64,000 nt of DNA from Prorocentrum cordatum (taxonomy: Eukaryota; Sar; Dinophyceae; Prorocentrales; Prorocentraceae), in the NCBI GenBank assembly GCA_963575745.1, contig CAUYUJ010017886.1, positions 101,510-165,509 on the forward strand, in the 5' to 3' direction. A program made the translations under genes and the position numbers. The notes beneath the pieces were generated by a model. It saw only the letters and a list, made by a program, of their open reading frames with translations, ran no database searches and was not told where the DNA came from. Positions 10,688 through 20,763 of this stretch are shown here, piece after piece. Numbering within the stretch: the stretch's first letter is position 1; every line of letters starts with the position of its first letter.

Positions 10688-10904
10688 TAGTGGCCTCGGA
10701 CAGAGACAGGCCAGAAGCAGCAGCGGGAGGCGATGCGGTGCTCGTCGCCGAGGCCACCGGAGAAGCGGGCGGGGGGGGGGGGCGGCTTCCACGAGGCTCG
10801 AGCCCTTCTGCGGACCGCTTTCTGAGGAAGAGAAGGAGGAGGACGAGGAGAACAGGAGGAAACCCAGGATGCGTCGCCGACGCTGCAGCACAATCTCCTG
10901 CCCC

Positions 10905-11122
10905 AAACCCACTTCTCAGAAGTCCATGCAAGTACAATAGGAGCTCGACCACAAGAGACTTTCCACAATAAGCCCATCCCAGAGACCCCTGGACGCCAAT
11001 CTATTTTTGGTGTGGGACCGTCACGCGTTCCATGGCAAAACTGTCGAAACCCAAGAAACCCAAGGCACCCTGGAGGCAAGCAGGGCGCTTCTTGGCATGG
11101 GCTTCCGCTGTAACAGGGCCGT
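10905..11122. repeat. Dispersed repeat copy shared with 42640-42832
   Basis: Shared blocks include TTGGTGTGGGA, GTCACGC, AAACCCAAG/AAGAACCCCCAG, GGCACCCTGGAGGCAAGCAGGG and CTTCTTGGCATGG. The two copies are co-linear with moderate divergence. No ends or coding sequence were defined. Confidence 0.7.
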
Positions 11123-13190
11123 GTAACTGATGCTGTTGCACGATTCGGACCTCCACAACACAACACCTTAAATCATCTTCGATTGAGAACGCATCTATCG
11201 AGACTTCAGCCGTCTTCGATTTTCGATCGAAACACAAAGCTTTAATCATCTTCGATCGACAACCCCATTGTACAACAATAGCCAGCCCTCCGTCCGTGTA
11301 AGCTACTGCACATCTTGAGCAATGGAGATGTAGACCTTGACGCCTCAGGTGATAATCACATTTCGGAACAGAGCAACCCTTCAACCTGTAGCTGTTGTAC
11401 AAGCTAGAGGAACTCTGGAGCACTGAAACCGGAAGCTTTACAGCGAGCGCAGCATTTTGAAAGTGCGCGGCGCTACGGCGAGAGTCGCATGTCCTTGTAT
11501 ATGCTGGGAACGTCATAAACGCATGCGCACGTTGCTTCGGCGAAAACCACGTTTGGAACACCAATGGCCCTCTGTCCTTGTAGCTGCTTGGTTTCTTCAA
11601 CTTTACCGCTGGTTGTAAAGAAATCTCAAGCGATGAGCTCGGCCCAGCCTATGGCAACGCCTGGTGGTGCGACAAGGAGATTATTCATAGGGTGCAAAGA
11701 AGGAGGAGGAGAAAGAGGAGAGGGAGGACAAGGCGCAGGAGGAGGTCACGGGTGACCAGCGTTCGCTAGCTCGTGTGAGATATGCCGCGCGGGACTCCTC
11801 GCTCAAGATACGGTAGGCTGCGCCATGTGAGATGCGGTAGGAGGCGCATTGGTCGGATTCTTAAGTAAGCACGACACGACATCTTCCTGATCCCTGACAG
11901 TGAATCTGCATTCTGTCTCACACCTCTCTGCCTTGACACGGCGCGGGCGTCCTTGCTATCCTGCTATCCTTACAATTCCGCCGTGAACTCGGCAAGTAAT
12001 ATGTGGACGTCCGCTTCAAAGCAGGACGTTTTTCTGGGATTTGATAGTTTTTGCCTCGTGGGGCCATCGTGGGGAGGCTCCGTGGCCACCGGTGTTCTGG
12101 AGGCCTCTTGGAGGCAATCTTGAACCATGGTGGATCATCGCGTGCTACCTTGATTGCTATTGTGGAGACTCCCTGAACTTGACTTGCGATGTCAGGTCAA
12201 GACGGGGCTTGCCAAGCCGATGCTGTGGGCGAGAGAGCGGTTGGAAGGTTTGAACCGCTCGATTCCAGCGAGTCCCTTTCTTCGGGTCTGGACAGCGAGG
12301 GGCCCTATTCACTAGACGATCTAAGACGGGCCACGATGGCCTCAGATCGCCCGAGATGGTCTCCAAAGCAGGGCTGGGTGTTTTTCGTATTCGTTTGTGT
12401 TCGTTTTCCCTCGCTTTTGTCTCGAATCCGCCTTTGCCGCAAAACGAAATCGAAACGAAAACGGCCCACGACATCACCAAAATCACCGTTTAGATCCAGC
12501 CCTGCTCCAAAGGGGGCACTCTCGGCCCCAAGATGTGCCAATGTGGCCTCCAGCATGCCTCCACTGAGCCACACGGCCACTTCCGACGCCTCCAAAAGTG
12601 GCAACGGCGCCTCCCGAGGGGTACCCCTTGAACGGCATCCGCATCATCCACAAACGAATGTGTTCCGAGGACTGCTGCCTCTGCGCCTATTCGCTGCCGA
12701 TGGGCTTGCGAGGCTTCAAGATGAGTCCAAGATCGCCCAAGAGAGGTACCACGACTGCCACGACGGTCCCCCAAGTTGCCTCAAGAGGGCTCCGATTGTT
12801 TTTAATCTCTGCTCTGGCGCCAAAGTGGCAGCGCAAGTCAATGTTAAACTCACTCTCTCTTTTTGATGTATGCCCCTCCTGAATTGCCCCACGAGGGCTA
12901 CTAAGGTTCCGAGGAGGGCCCCAAGAGAGCCCCGAAAACCTAATACCAGATTGCGCCAACGCCGTCCAAAAAACGGTTCCAAGAACACTTCAACGGCATC
13001 CCACATCGAAAGATCCGCGATGGCCTTCATACATGATTTCTGGGTCTGCCCAGGCTGATTCCGAGCTTGGGTCCAACGCTTGCCTCCCCCCTGTGCTGCC
13101 TGCATCTGCATTTCTTTTGTCGATGCAACTCGCCTGCGGTTCGTCTCTAGATGGGCGGGTGGGAAAGCGCAGGGCGTCAATCGCTTTTTG
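11123..13190. other. Spacer with degenerate CAAGAGGGCTCC-type repeats
   Basis: The first kilobase contains a 199-codon minus-strand frame (11001-11600) of mixed composition that I do not recognise; its C-terminal part lies in a dispersed repeat. From about 12.3 kb, blocks such as ATCGCCC(G/A)AGA and CTCAAGAGGGCTCC recur, and they recur again at 14.1-14.4 kb, which suggests a decayed repeat family. No gene is supported. Confidence 0.4.
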
Positions 13191-13235
13191 TAAACGACGG
13201 CGCCTACGGCGGGAGGCGGGGTGATGGTGGTGGTG

Positions 13236-13456
13236 GTGGTGGTGGTTCGGAGGAGGAGGAGGAGGAGGAGGAGGAGGAGGAAAAGGTGGAGGAGGAGGAG
13301 GATGAGGAGGAGGAGGAGGAGGAGGACAAGGGGGAGGAGGGAGGAGGAGGAGGGGGAGGGGGAGGAGGAGGAGGAGAAAAAGGAGGCGGGGGAGGAGCGG
13401 GGGGAGGAGGAGGAGGGGGTAGGAGGAGGATGAGGAGGAGGAGGAGGAGAAGGAAG
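13236..13456. repeat. (GGA)n purine tract
   Basis: A polypurine tract of about 220 bp preceded by a short (GGT)n patch. It generates the Glu/Arg/Gly and Ser/Pro frames seen on both strands. Confidence 0.95.
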
Positions 13457-13566
13457 AAGAGGAGGCGATCTTGGTCGGTCCTTGCTTCTAAAGGAAAAGT
13501 CGTCGCCTTTGGCGGGGGTCTGTCTTGGCTACCACTTGTCAAATCCATAGCGTCCTCTCGCCCTTG

Positions 13567-13765
13567 TCTCGGCGGCGAGCGGGGGGGAAGCGAGAAGGAG
13601 AAAGCCTTCTCAGAAAGGGGCGGGGCTTCTCAGAAGCGCGCTGGTCTTCTGAGGTGTTTACCGTGTCTTCGAGGACGGCTTCGAACATTTCTCAGAAGGC
13701 CGGGGACTTCAGAGCCTTCTGAGATGGCCCACCACTTCTCACTTCCCCCCTGGGCTCGCTGCCGA
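13567..13765. mobile_element. Inverted-repeat element, family J (GGCGGCGAGCG)
   Basis: The left end reads CTCGGCGGCGAGCGGGGGGG and the right end is the approximate inverse, ending GGCTCGCTGCCGA. Internal CTTCTCAGAAG motifs repeat. A clearer copy is at 27419-27618. It is non-coding, about 200 bp. Target duplication is not clear in this copy. Confidence 0.6.
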
Positions 13766-15045
13766 TTTTCCGTGTGCAGCAGGAGCTTCTGGTTCAACAG
13801 ACTTACGTGGCACTTCTAAGCATTCTTCCTCTGCACGTATGTCACCTAACTTCGCGCCACGCGCCCCGCGATAGCCGCTCTGGCTCAGACAAGGACGCGC
13901 GAAGCGCGACTATCTTCACGCCCCCCCGGGTGACCTAGCGTACCCCGAGCCAAGGTCACACCACATCCTGCAACCTTGTCCGCGCGATCTCAGAAAACAG
14001 CGCTGCCCTAAAGGTCTCCTGGGGTGGCCCGATAGGCCCCCCCCCAAGACGGAGTCATGAGAGGACTGAGATGCCTCCAAAGTGTTCAACCAGGCCCAGG
14101 CGGTTTCACGACGCCTCCCAGACAGCCTCAAACGCCTCAAGAGGGCTCCAAGAGCCGCCGAAAGGCACTCAATAAGTCACAATTGCTGAATAAGCTTATG
14201 ATTTTTGTGTATGATTTGGACGAACTTGCCTTTTCGGGCTTCATGGTGGGCAACACGACCCAAGAGTGTCCCCAAGATCGCCCGGCGACTGCCCCGAACG
14301 CCCCCGATAAGGATCCACATGGGCCCAAGAGGGCTCAAGCGAGACCTGAGGCGGCCCAGATGAACCCAACAGGGCTCCAGGAAAGCCCCACAGGCTCCCA
14401 GGGACAACTCCAAGAGGCCCCAAGGAACCCCAAAGACGGCGGAGGAGTGGACGAAACGCTTGCACGGCCGTGTCGTCCAACGCCTGCAAAGTACGGTGTG
14501 TCGTGCGTATCTGTTCGGCAAGAGCCCGAGGACTAAGCTCTGGGCGCTTGAGATACATCCTCTGGCCATCGCCAGAGCAACGCTCCAGAGTTCCCCCTTG
14601 CTCGAACCCTCCTCCTCGTGACTTTCTCGGGTGTCAGACGTCTACTCTGGATGATGATGCCGCTGGACTTCTCCCCAACACGCCCCAGCATCTCTTGCCA
14701 GGGGCGTTCCAGAGAGGGGCGTCCGAGGGGGGGGGGTCGCTAATCATTGCCCGAGGCACGTGCGCGGCCCCGGGGGGTACCTGAAGTCCAGGAAGATATC
14801 ATGGCCCTGGCCATTATCTCCCTCCCCCTAAAGGGCTGCTTTATGGCCCTTGTCATCATCCCCCATTTGGGTCGCGCCCGATTGCAACCCGCCCGATCTT
14901 CGGCGCCGAATGGCTTCCGGGCAAATGGGCTCGGCTTTTCGGCGGCCATTCGGTGTGCTCCGGGCAGCCCTGGCGCAGCAGCTGGAGAGCACCCCGAGGC
15001 TGGAAGACACCCCAAACCCAACAACAGCAACAACAACAATAACAA
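13766..15045. other. Spacer with degenerate repeats, no gene recognised
   Basis: It contains the second block of CAAGAGGGCTCC-type decayed repeats (14.1-14.4 kb). A minus-strand frame at 14241-14558 begins with protein-like sequence (YLKRPELSPRALAEQ), but this soon turns into repeat text. No flanking splice pattern or family match was seen. Confidence 0.35.
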
Positions 15046-15054
15046 CAGAGGCAT

Positions 15055-15210
15055 ACGCACTCAACTTTCGGAGCTCCGCGCGGATTTCCTGGTTCGGCGC
15101 TGGACCCATCTCCTTGGCGCGTGGAGCGCGCCAGGGGTGGCGCCGGAGGCGCCGCCGGGGGCCCAACGCGGATCCAAGAATTCCGCGCAGACCTCCGATA
15201 AATGATGTGT
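15055..15210. mobile_element. Inverted-repeat element, family E (CTCCGCGCGGATTTC)
   Basis: The left arm carries GAGCTCCGCGCGGATTTCCTGG and the right arm the near-inverse ending in CGCGCAGACCTCCG, followed by ATGATGTGTATGC. It is about 140-155 bp and non-coding. Other copies lie at 18266-18412, 41270-41430 and 55077-55222. Confidence 0.7.
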
Positions 15211-15390
15211 ATGCTCGACCAGGAGAGTAAGGATGCGCGGAAAGGATGTACGGGCCTTGGAACGTCATGTTGACGTTTTCCGTGCGGAGCGCTGCAGAAT
15301 GCCGAAGGATGCCGAGTACCGAAGGGGCAAGGATGCAACGGCCGCCTTGGAAAGTTTCCCCATCCTTACTGTCACGGTTGACTGTAAATG
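15211..15390. mobile_element. Degenerate MITE, family D, inside family E end
   Basis: The right end is clear (CATCCTTACTGTCACGGTTGACTGTA), inverse of the family D left end; the left end is degenerate (AGTAAGGATGCG). The sequence TAAATGATGTGTATGCTC occurs on both sides (near 15198 and 15388), longer than the TA expected for this family. Confidence 0.5.
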
Positions 15391-15591
15391 ATGTGTATGC
15401 TCTTTTTCTTCTTCCTCGGAGGCAATCATGATGCCGAGAGGAATCCAAGTCACAGCCGACTGCACCCGAATGTGGTTTTGCAGATCGCGTCAAGCACGCA
15501 GTCCCTGCTGCAGCCTGGGCTTTATCGCCAGAGCTTGCAGAGAGGCACAGATGCCGGAGACGGGTGAGACAAAACGCCAGTGCGGTCACTG

Positions 15592-15960
15592 GAGGCCTCT
15601 CAAATAGGGTCCGAGCAAATAATGTCAGAGGATCGCGCCGCATGGCCGATGCATCGCCGATACATCGGCGATGCATCGGCGACGTCGGAGACTCATCTTG
15701 GCGGCGCGCAGATGGGGTAGAGGAAGGATGGGAGACTTCTTAGAAGGAAGCTGCCTCTTAGACGGTGCGGGCCTTGCATCTATAGACAAGGCACGCACCT
15801 TCTCAGAAGCAGCCGAACGTCGGCGCCGTCGACGTGGAGAAGGTCGGGCTGCGCATCGGGCCGCATCGCCGATGCACCGGCGACGCGGCGCGACGCTCCG
15901 AACCCATGTCTGCTCCGACCCCGCTTGGGAGACCTGGAGTCACGCGGCAAAACCCATTGA
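15592..15960. mobile_element. GCATCGGCGATGC palindrome-rich element, family C, split
   Basis: It begins with GGAGGCCTCTCAAATAGGGTCCGAG-like text and contains repeated CGATGCATCGGCGATGC palindromes. The text is interrupted at 15690-15830, then resumes with GCCGCATCGCCGATGCACCGGCG and a closing ACCCCGCTTGGGAGACCT. Compare the compact copy at 42204-42418. Minus-strand frames reading repeated IADASAMHRR-like peptides come from this palindrome. Confidence 0.6.
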
Positions 15961-16915
15961 GGATGCACCCGACGCTAGTGGGGAAACCGAGAAAGGTAAC
16001 CGATACTTCTACTCCAGATTTCTTCATGAAAGAGAGCGGGTCACAACCCTCCCAAACGAGCAAATTTAGACCCCTCCCAGACTAGCCACGAAATGGCGGC
16101 CTTTTACCCATACCCCCCTGGAACCCTCCAAGACAGCTCCAATCAAACACCCCCAAATCAGACGACCCCTTTTTTTAATTGTTGAATCTGAAATACTCTC
16201 TGGACCTCTCCCGGGGTACGTTCTAACGAGAATCTCGAGGCGACTCGAGCTGTGGTCGCGAGGGCTGTACAGGCCGAAAAACGAAAACGAGGCCCCCTGA
16301 GTCGGGGAGACGTACGCCTCGGGTACGGGGGATTCGGGGTGGCCTGACGGGACCATCATAACAATGACGAGACCCAATAGGAAATTCACGCTTCGCGTAT
16401 CCCCATCAGCCCATTCAGAAGCCCTGCCCACGATAGCTGACGGATAAAGGGACGAAGGGACACATCTAGGGAAACAAAGCGAGCAACCAGGATGAACCGA
16501 GAGATCTCTGGGAGCAATGGGGTGACCTTGGCCTATTCGGGCCATCCCTGGGGGCCGCGTGGGGGCGATGGGAAGAGGAGGAGGAAGAGGAGGAGGTGGA
16601 GGGATCCAAAGAGTGTGATCCCTGGTGCTGCTGCTGGTGGTGCTGCTGATGTTGGTTCTGCCTCTGCTGGTGCTGCGGCTGGTGCCCTGGAAGGCCTTTT
16701 GGGGCCATCTAGGAGAGCCTCGCCGAGGCCGTTTTGGACGCTTTGACACCTCGCGGGCCCCCAAAAAAAACCCAGGGGAGGGGTAAGGGGAGGGGTCAAG
16801 ACGCCCTCCCCGCCTGCAAGCCGTCTCGCTCACTCCCACCCGCCCTCCCAACACATAGATAGTACCCGAGTCTGGCCCGAGCCTCAGCATATTCAGCAGT
16901 CGTCTTTGGATGGGC
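15961..16915. other. Spacer with short GGA and CTG/GGT patches
   Basis: A 274-codon minus-strand frame (16066-16890) crosses the region but is Pro/Ser/Gly-rich, with a Gln/His-rich patch in another frame from a CTGCTGGTG run. No domain was recognised. Confidence 0.35.
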
Positions 16916-16927
16916 AGCTACTGGGGG

Positions 16928-16943
16928 CCAATCCGCCGCCGCC

Positions 16944-16975
<32 letters not shown>

Positions 16976-17280
16976 CGCCGCCGCTGCCCGCCGCCGCCAC
17001 TGCCCGCCGCCGCCGCGCCGCCGCCGCCGCCGCCGTCGCCGCCGCCGCGCCGCGCCGCCGCCGCCGCCCCCGCTGCCAAATCGCCTCCGCCGCAGCTGCT
17101 GCCGCCGCAGCCGCTGTCGCCACCGCCACCGCGGCCACCGTCGCCATCGCCGCCGCCGCCACCACCGCCGCCGCCACCGCAGCCGCCGCCGCCGCGACCG
17201 CCGCCGCCGCCGCCACCACCGCCGCCGCCGCCACCGCCGCCGCCGCCGTCGCAGCCGCCGCAGCCGCCGCCGCTGCCGAC
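16928..17280. repeat. ~350-bp (CCG)n tract
   Basis: Almost pure CCG/GCC triplets with a few ACC, GCT and GTC variants. It reads as poly-Ala, poly-Pro or poly-Arg on the plus strand and poly-Gly or poly-Ala on the minus strand. It is CpG-dense. Confidence 0.95.
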
Positions 17281-17284
17281 AAGT

Positions 17285-17455
17285 GTTTTTTTACAGGGAT
17301 GGTGGGGGGGAGGCCGCATCGGGTTGGCTGCGCATGCTCCGAATTTTGGAGGCAGAGTGTGTGTGTGTGTGTTTGCATGGCTTTTTTACAAGGGATGGTG
17401 GGGGGGGGCCGCATTGTCCCTGGTTGGCTCCCAGTTGCCTGGGGGAGGGGGTGTT
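17285..17455. repeat. Duplicated AGGGATGGTGGGGGG motif
   Basis: ACAGGGATGGTGGGGGGGAGGCCGCAT near 17295 and ACAAGGGATGGTGGGGGGGGGCCGCAT near 17388 are two copies about 94 bp apart, separated by a short (GT)n run. Confidence 0.8.
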
Positions 17456-17914
17456 TATTAATGGGGAACAGTGATAAATCTCGTAGGGGAAGAGGTTTTT
17501 TTTGGGGGGAGAGGGAAGAGGAATCTCGTTAGACCACCTGCGCCCAAAGGGCTGGTGGGATTTGACGCGATCTCCCGCTGCAAACATCCCACGACATTTG
17601 AACCGTCAAAATCCAGGACGCGCTCGTCAAAAACACGTCGGCTCACCCGAGTTCTGGCGTCCTGTACTTCCCCGACTGAGGTCCGACGCAACGGAACCAC
17701 TGAGACACTGCGAAAAATCACGGCCAGAACCCTGGAGCCCTCCCTGCGCCACCTTTCGGGGCGGATCGAGGTGTGCGTGGGGGCCCCAAGGCCCGAGAGG
17801 CCAGGAAAAACATGCGTCCGGCCAGAAACATCGAGGCGCCAGGACCTCAGGGCGAGGGCAGCGTCAGGTCGGGCACGTCCTCCTACAGGCGGATTTTGAA
17901 GGACAAAATTGAAG

Positions 17915-18075
17915 GGGCCCCAGGACACACAAATAAACACACACAAATAAAACGATTCCCCATCTTTTCCCATATTTTTTGAGTTGTTGTCTTCCCCCCC
18001 ACTTCCCATATTTTCCCATATTTTCTCGGGAATCGACGACTAATTGTGTCTGTGTGTTTCTTTCCCTCCTGAAAA
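17915..18075. mobile_element. Inverted-repeat element, family K (CACACAAATAAA)
   Basis: The left end has ACACACAAATAAACACACAC, then GATTCCCCAT; the right end has GGGAATCG, then ATTGTGTCTGTGTGTTTC, an imperfect inverse. The middle contains CCCATATTTT repeats on each side. A near-identical copy lies at 24143-24303, so amplification is recent. It is non-coding. Confidence 0.75.
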
Positions 18076-18265
18076 GTGCAAAAATGGCTAGGCCGGGGGA
18101 TTCAGGGTGCATTCGTACAGTCGTGCAGTGCCTCTCTGGCGGGCCAGCTCGGACCTTCTGTAGTCAGAACATATTCAACAAGAGTCATAAAACAATCAAA
18201 CATCGTCCGCGCGGGGTGGGTCTATCAGACCCCTGTCGGCGATCATCGAAGAAGACCGAAAACCA

Positions 18266-18415
18266 CCAACATCAACTTCTGGCGCTCCGCGCGGATTTCT
18301 CGGATCTGCACCGGATCCCCTCCCCGGCGCGCGGAGCGCGCCAGGGGCGCCGCTGGAGGGGTCCCAGCGCAGATCCCAAAAACCCGCGCGGAGCGCCAAA
18401 ACTTGATGTTGATGG
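18266..18415. mobile_element. Inverted-repeat element, family E
   Basis: The left arm ACATCAACTTCTGGCGCTCCGCGCGG and the right arm CCGCGCGGAGCGCCAAAACTTGATGT are long, nearly perfect inverses, so this copy can form a strong hairpin. An internal GGCGCGCGGAGCGCGCCAGG is a secondary palindrome. Confidence 0.75.
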
Positions 18416-18691
18416 CGGGTTTTCTTCTTCGAGATCAAACGGCGCGATCGGGGGTCGATACGTTCCCCCCTGAAACCCTCCCTCGGGGATCTGCTAACCC
18501 GGGTCAATCAGACCCGGGTCAGCAGGACATTACAAAAACTGCAATGCAAGAAAACGAAGCTGCAACGAAGGGATTCGCAACCCCGGGTCAGCCAGTAGGC
18601 GCGGCCGCCTCGCGGCCACGAGCGGCTCGCTAACCCGGGTCAGCCAAAGGGGCACTCCGCAGGATCCTGCACGCTCCGTTGCCCTGGCTGA

Positions 18692-18935
18692 CCCCCATCT
18701 GGAGCTTTTTTTTTTTTTTGGATTCAGGCAAGTTTACTTGCATGGCGTTCGCCCCCCCCCCCCCCCCTTCGCCCCTCTTCAAGCGAATACTAGCGTGCAA
18801 GTGCCTTTCGACTTGCGTGATTTCCGCGCCCCTCCGAACGTGCAAGTCGTTTGCGGCTTGCTTCAGGCTCAGCCCCCCCCCCCCGTCCATGCAAGTAAAC
18901 TTGCCAGAGTCTAAAAAAAAACAGGCCCCCATCTG
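18692..18935. mobile_element. Palindromic element with 10-bp flanking repeat, family I
   Basis: The arms are T-rich, then GGATTCAGGCAAGTTTACTTGCATGG on the left, and CCATGCAAGTAAACTTGCCAGAGTC followed by A-rich sequence on the right. CCCCCATCTG occurs at 18692-18701 and 18926-18935, which looks like a target site duplication. The interior holds C-runs and TGCAAGT motifs. It is non-coding. Confidence 0.7.
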
Positions 18936-19126
18936 CATTCATACCCCCGGTCTCTGAGGCTCCGGCTCCCTCCCCTACCGCTGCCCCCGGGCCCCCAGCA
19001 GGGCGGCCCCGCCCTGGCTGGGGCGCCGCCGGGCGCGCGCCGGCGGCCCTGCGGAGGCCGGGCTGCCGGGGGCGGCGCCGCCCCGGGGCGAGTCGCCGTC
19101 CTGGGGGAGCCCGACGCTTGAGTCTG

Positions 19127-19490
19127 AAGTCGGGCCTGCCCCTCTACAGGGGGATTTGGGACGAACCATAAAAAAAGTACCCCCAAAAAATTCAAGATGT
19201 TCAAACGTAGAAAACAGATTGGCCCCAGGCTATTTTTGGCCAATTTTGGAGCATTCCTCCTGTGTACGGCAGGTTCGTGTCGTGCCGACCCCAGCGTTGG
19301 TTTTTGACACCGCAGGGATCGTTCAACCTTGAACGATCGGCCGTTTCCGCAACGTCCAATCGTTCAACATCGATCGATTCTGGGCCGCCGCCGGCGTTCA
19401 AAATTGAACGCCGCTGGCGGGGTCGCCGCCTGTCGACACGACACGAACCTACCGTAGAGGGGCACGCCCGACTCAAAGCTTGAAATCTGG
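19127..19490. mobile_element. Family H element carrying a nested family G element
   Basis: The outer ends are GTCGGGCCTGCCCCTCTACAGGGGGA on the left and GTAGAGGGGCACGCCCGACT on the right, inverse to each other. The right arm is split by 19271-19450, an element with ends AGGTTCGTGTCGTG and CACGACACGAACCT. Other family H copies are at 56385-56520 and 57610-57752. A second family G copy is at 25379-25761. Confidence 0.7.
19271..19450. mobile_element. Inverted-repeat element, family G (AGGTTCGTGTCGTG)
   Basis: A 180-bp element with perfect 14-bp ends. Internally CGTTCAACCTTGAACG and GGCGTTCAAAATTGAACGCC are hairpins, and ATCGATCGATTCTGGG is conserved in the copy at 25379-25761. It is non-coding. 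Confidence 0.7.
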
Positions 19491-19499
19491 GCGTCCCAC

Positions 19500-20225
19500 G
19501 CGTGCGCGGGTCCTGCCAGCCCGGAGGGATCCTGGCGCCTCAACTTTCTCGAGCTGGGCGTCCTCGCCCCACTTCGCGCCCCGGGGACCAGGGGCCACGC
19601 AGATCAGTGCGGCTCGACCTCCCAAACTAAAGCCTTTTAGGGTTTAGGGCCGTTGGCCCCTAAATTCCCAAATGGCTCCAAGCGCTCACACGCGCTCCCT
19701 GGCGCTCCCAGGCGCTCCCATGCGCTCGCAAGCGCCCCCAGGCGCTTCCAGGCGCCCCCAAGCGCTCCCAGGTGCTCGCAGGCGGAGTATGACGCAGAGA
19801 AAAAAAAGATATCTCGGGCTCCAGTCGTGATTGTTGACGATGTTTTTTCACTGCGTTGGATCGCATCGATGAGAGCTGAGCGTCCCCAGGCATGATCGCG
19901 TCTTGACAAAATCAGGGCAAGGTATTTTCGTAAACTTCGGGCTCTGGGGGCCCTCGCTGGGCCCGCTGACCGTCAACAAATGATTCAAGATGAACGACCG
20001 GTCCCGGGAAAAGGTTCGGGACTTCCGGGGACCCTGTAATGAAACACTGGGTTGCATGTTTTAACAACGGCTTTTTCACAACGGGCGTTATCGCCAGGTT
20101 TATCGGGCTCCGGGGCCCTCCTACATCGACCTCGCCCGAGAAATGCCGAAAGATGGCGCCGATAGGGTCCCAGCCGGTTTTTTCTCGCGATGCTGCGATT
20201 TCCCCGCGATGTGCGGATGCAGTGC
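19500..20225. other. Spacer with (GGCGCTCCCA)n patch, no gene recognised
   Basis: A patch at 19680-19785 repeats GGCGCTCCCA/AGCGCCCCCA-type decamers on the plus strand. A block CTCCAGTCGTGAT...GACGATGTTTTTT near 19820 reappears near 26614. The 196-codon minus-strand frame at 19912-20502 is not recognised. Confidence 0.4.
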
Positions 20226-20227
20226 GG

Positions 20228-20405
20228 GCGCGGCCGCAAAAAACCCTCGCAAGAAACCCGAACCTGAAAAACTGCGCGCAAGGCGCACCTGAAGGGACAC
20301 CCGGAGCACCCTGAACGCAGATCAACGGCTGCGGGAAGTCACCGTGAAGCGCGCGAAACGAAGAAACTAAAGGCACCCTGACTAAGATCATGTGGTTTCT
20401 TGATG
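20228..20405. repeat. Dispersed repeat copy, family M
   Basis: Co-linear with 43131-43330: shared CGCAAGAAAC, CCTGAAAA, CTGCGCGC, CCCGGAGCACCC, GAACGCAG, GTCACC and TGGTTTCTTGATG blocks. The second copy forms the left flank of the YR retroelement insertion. It is non-coding. Confidence 0.65.
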
Positions 20406-20690
20406 CGGGCCCCCTTTCGTAATGGGCTCCGGAAACGGCTGGGCCGCTTTTTTTCATCGTTTCCGACAACGTGTCTCTTGAAAACCAAAAACAGCCAAAC
20501 ATCGGCTCCAGAATTGGAGCGGGAACCGGAAACGGTAAAAAACGGCGACGGAACCTGTAATATCTAGAAGCGGTTGAAGAAATCAGTATTGGTGGACAAT
20601 TTTAAACAAATCATTCTCAGTGCTGTAGTGCGCAGGTAGAAAACGAAAGGACAGCGGGGCAAACTGGACTGGCAGGGACGTCCCCGCGAC

Positions 20691-20763
20691 CGTCCTGGCG
20701 CTCCGCGTGCAGGGGCGGAATCTTGCGCACCTCCTCTCGGCGTCGGGCCACGCTGGCCACGCC
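20691..20763 (-). other. Possible orphan exon, unassigned
   Basis: A minus-strand segment between AG (20764-20765) and GT (20689-20690) reads GVASVARRREEVRKIPPLHA and six more residues with GC3-rich codons. It directly abuts the tandem array, whose unit supplies the sequence just before the acceptor. If real, the array is intronic. No family was recognised and there is no proof that it belongs to the USP-like gene 10 kb downstream. Confidence 0.25.

Noticed and set aside
11001-11600. 199-codon minus-strand frame
   Set aside because: Mixed composition but no domain. Its last part lies in a dispersed repeat shared with 42640-42832.
16066-16890. 274-codon minus-strand frame
   Set aside because: Pro/Ser/Gly-rich, crosses GGA and CTG patches, no motif.
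19629-19646. Telomere-like TTTTAGGGTTTAGGG
   Set aside because: Only two TTTAGGG units, no array; likely chance.
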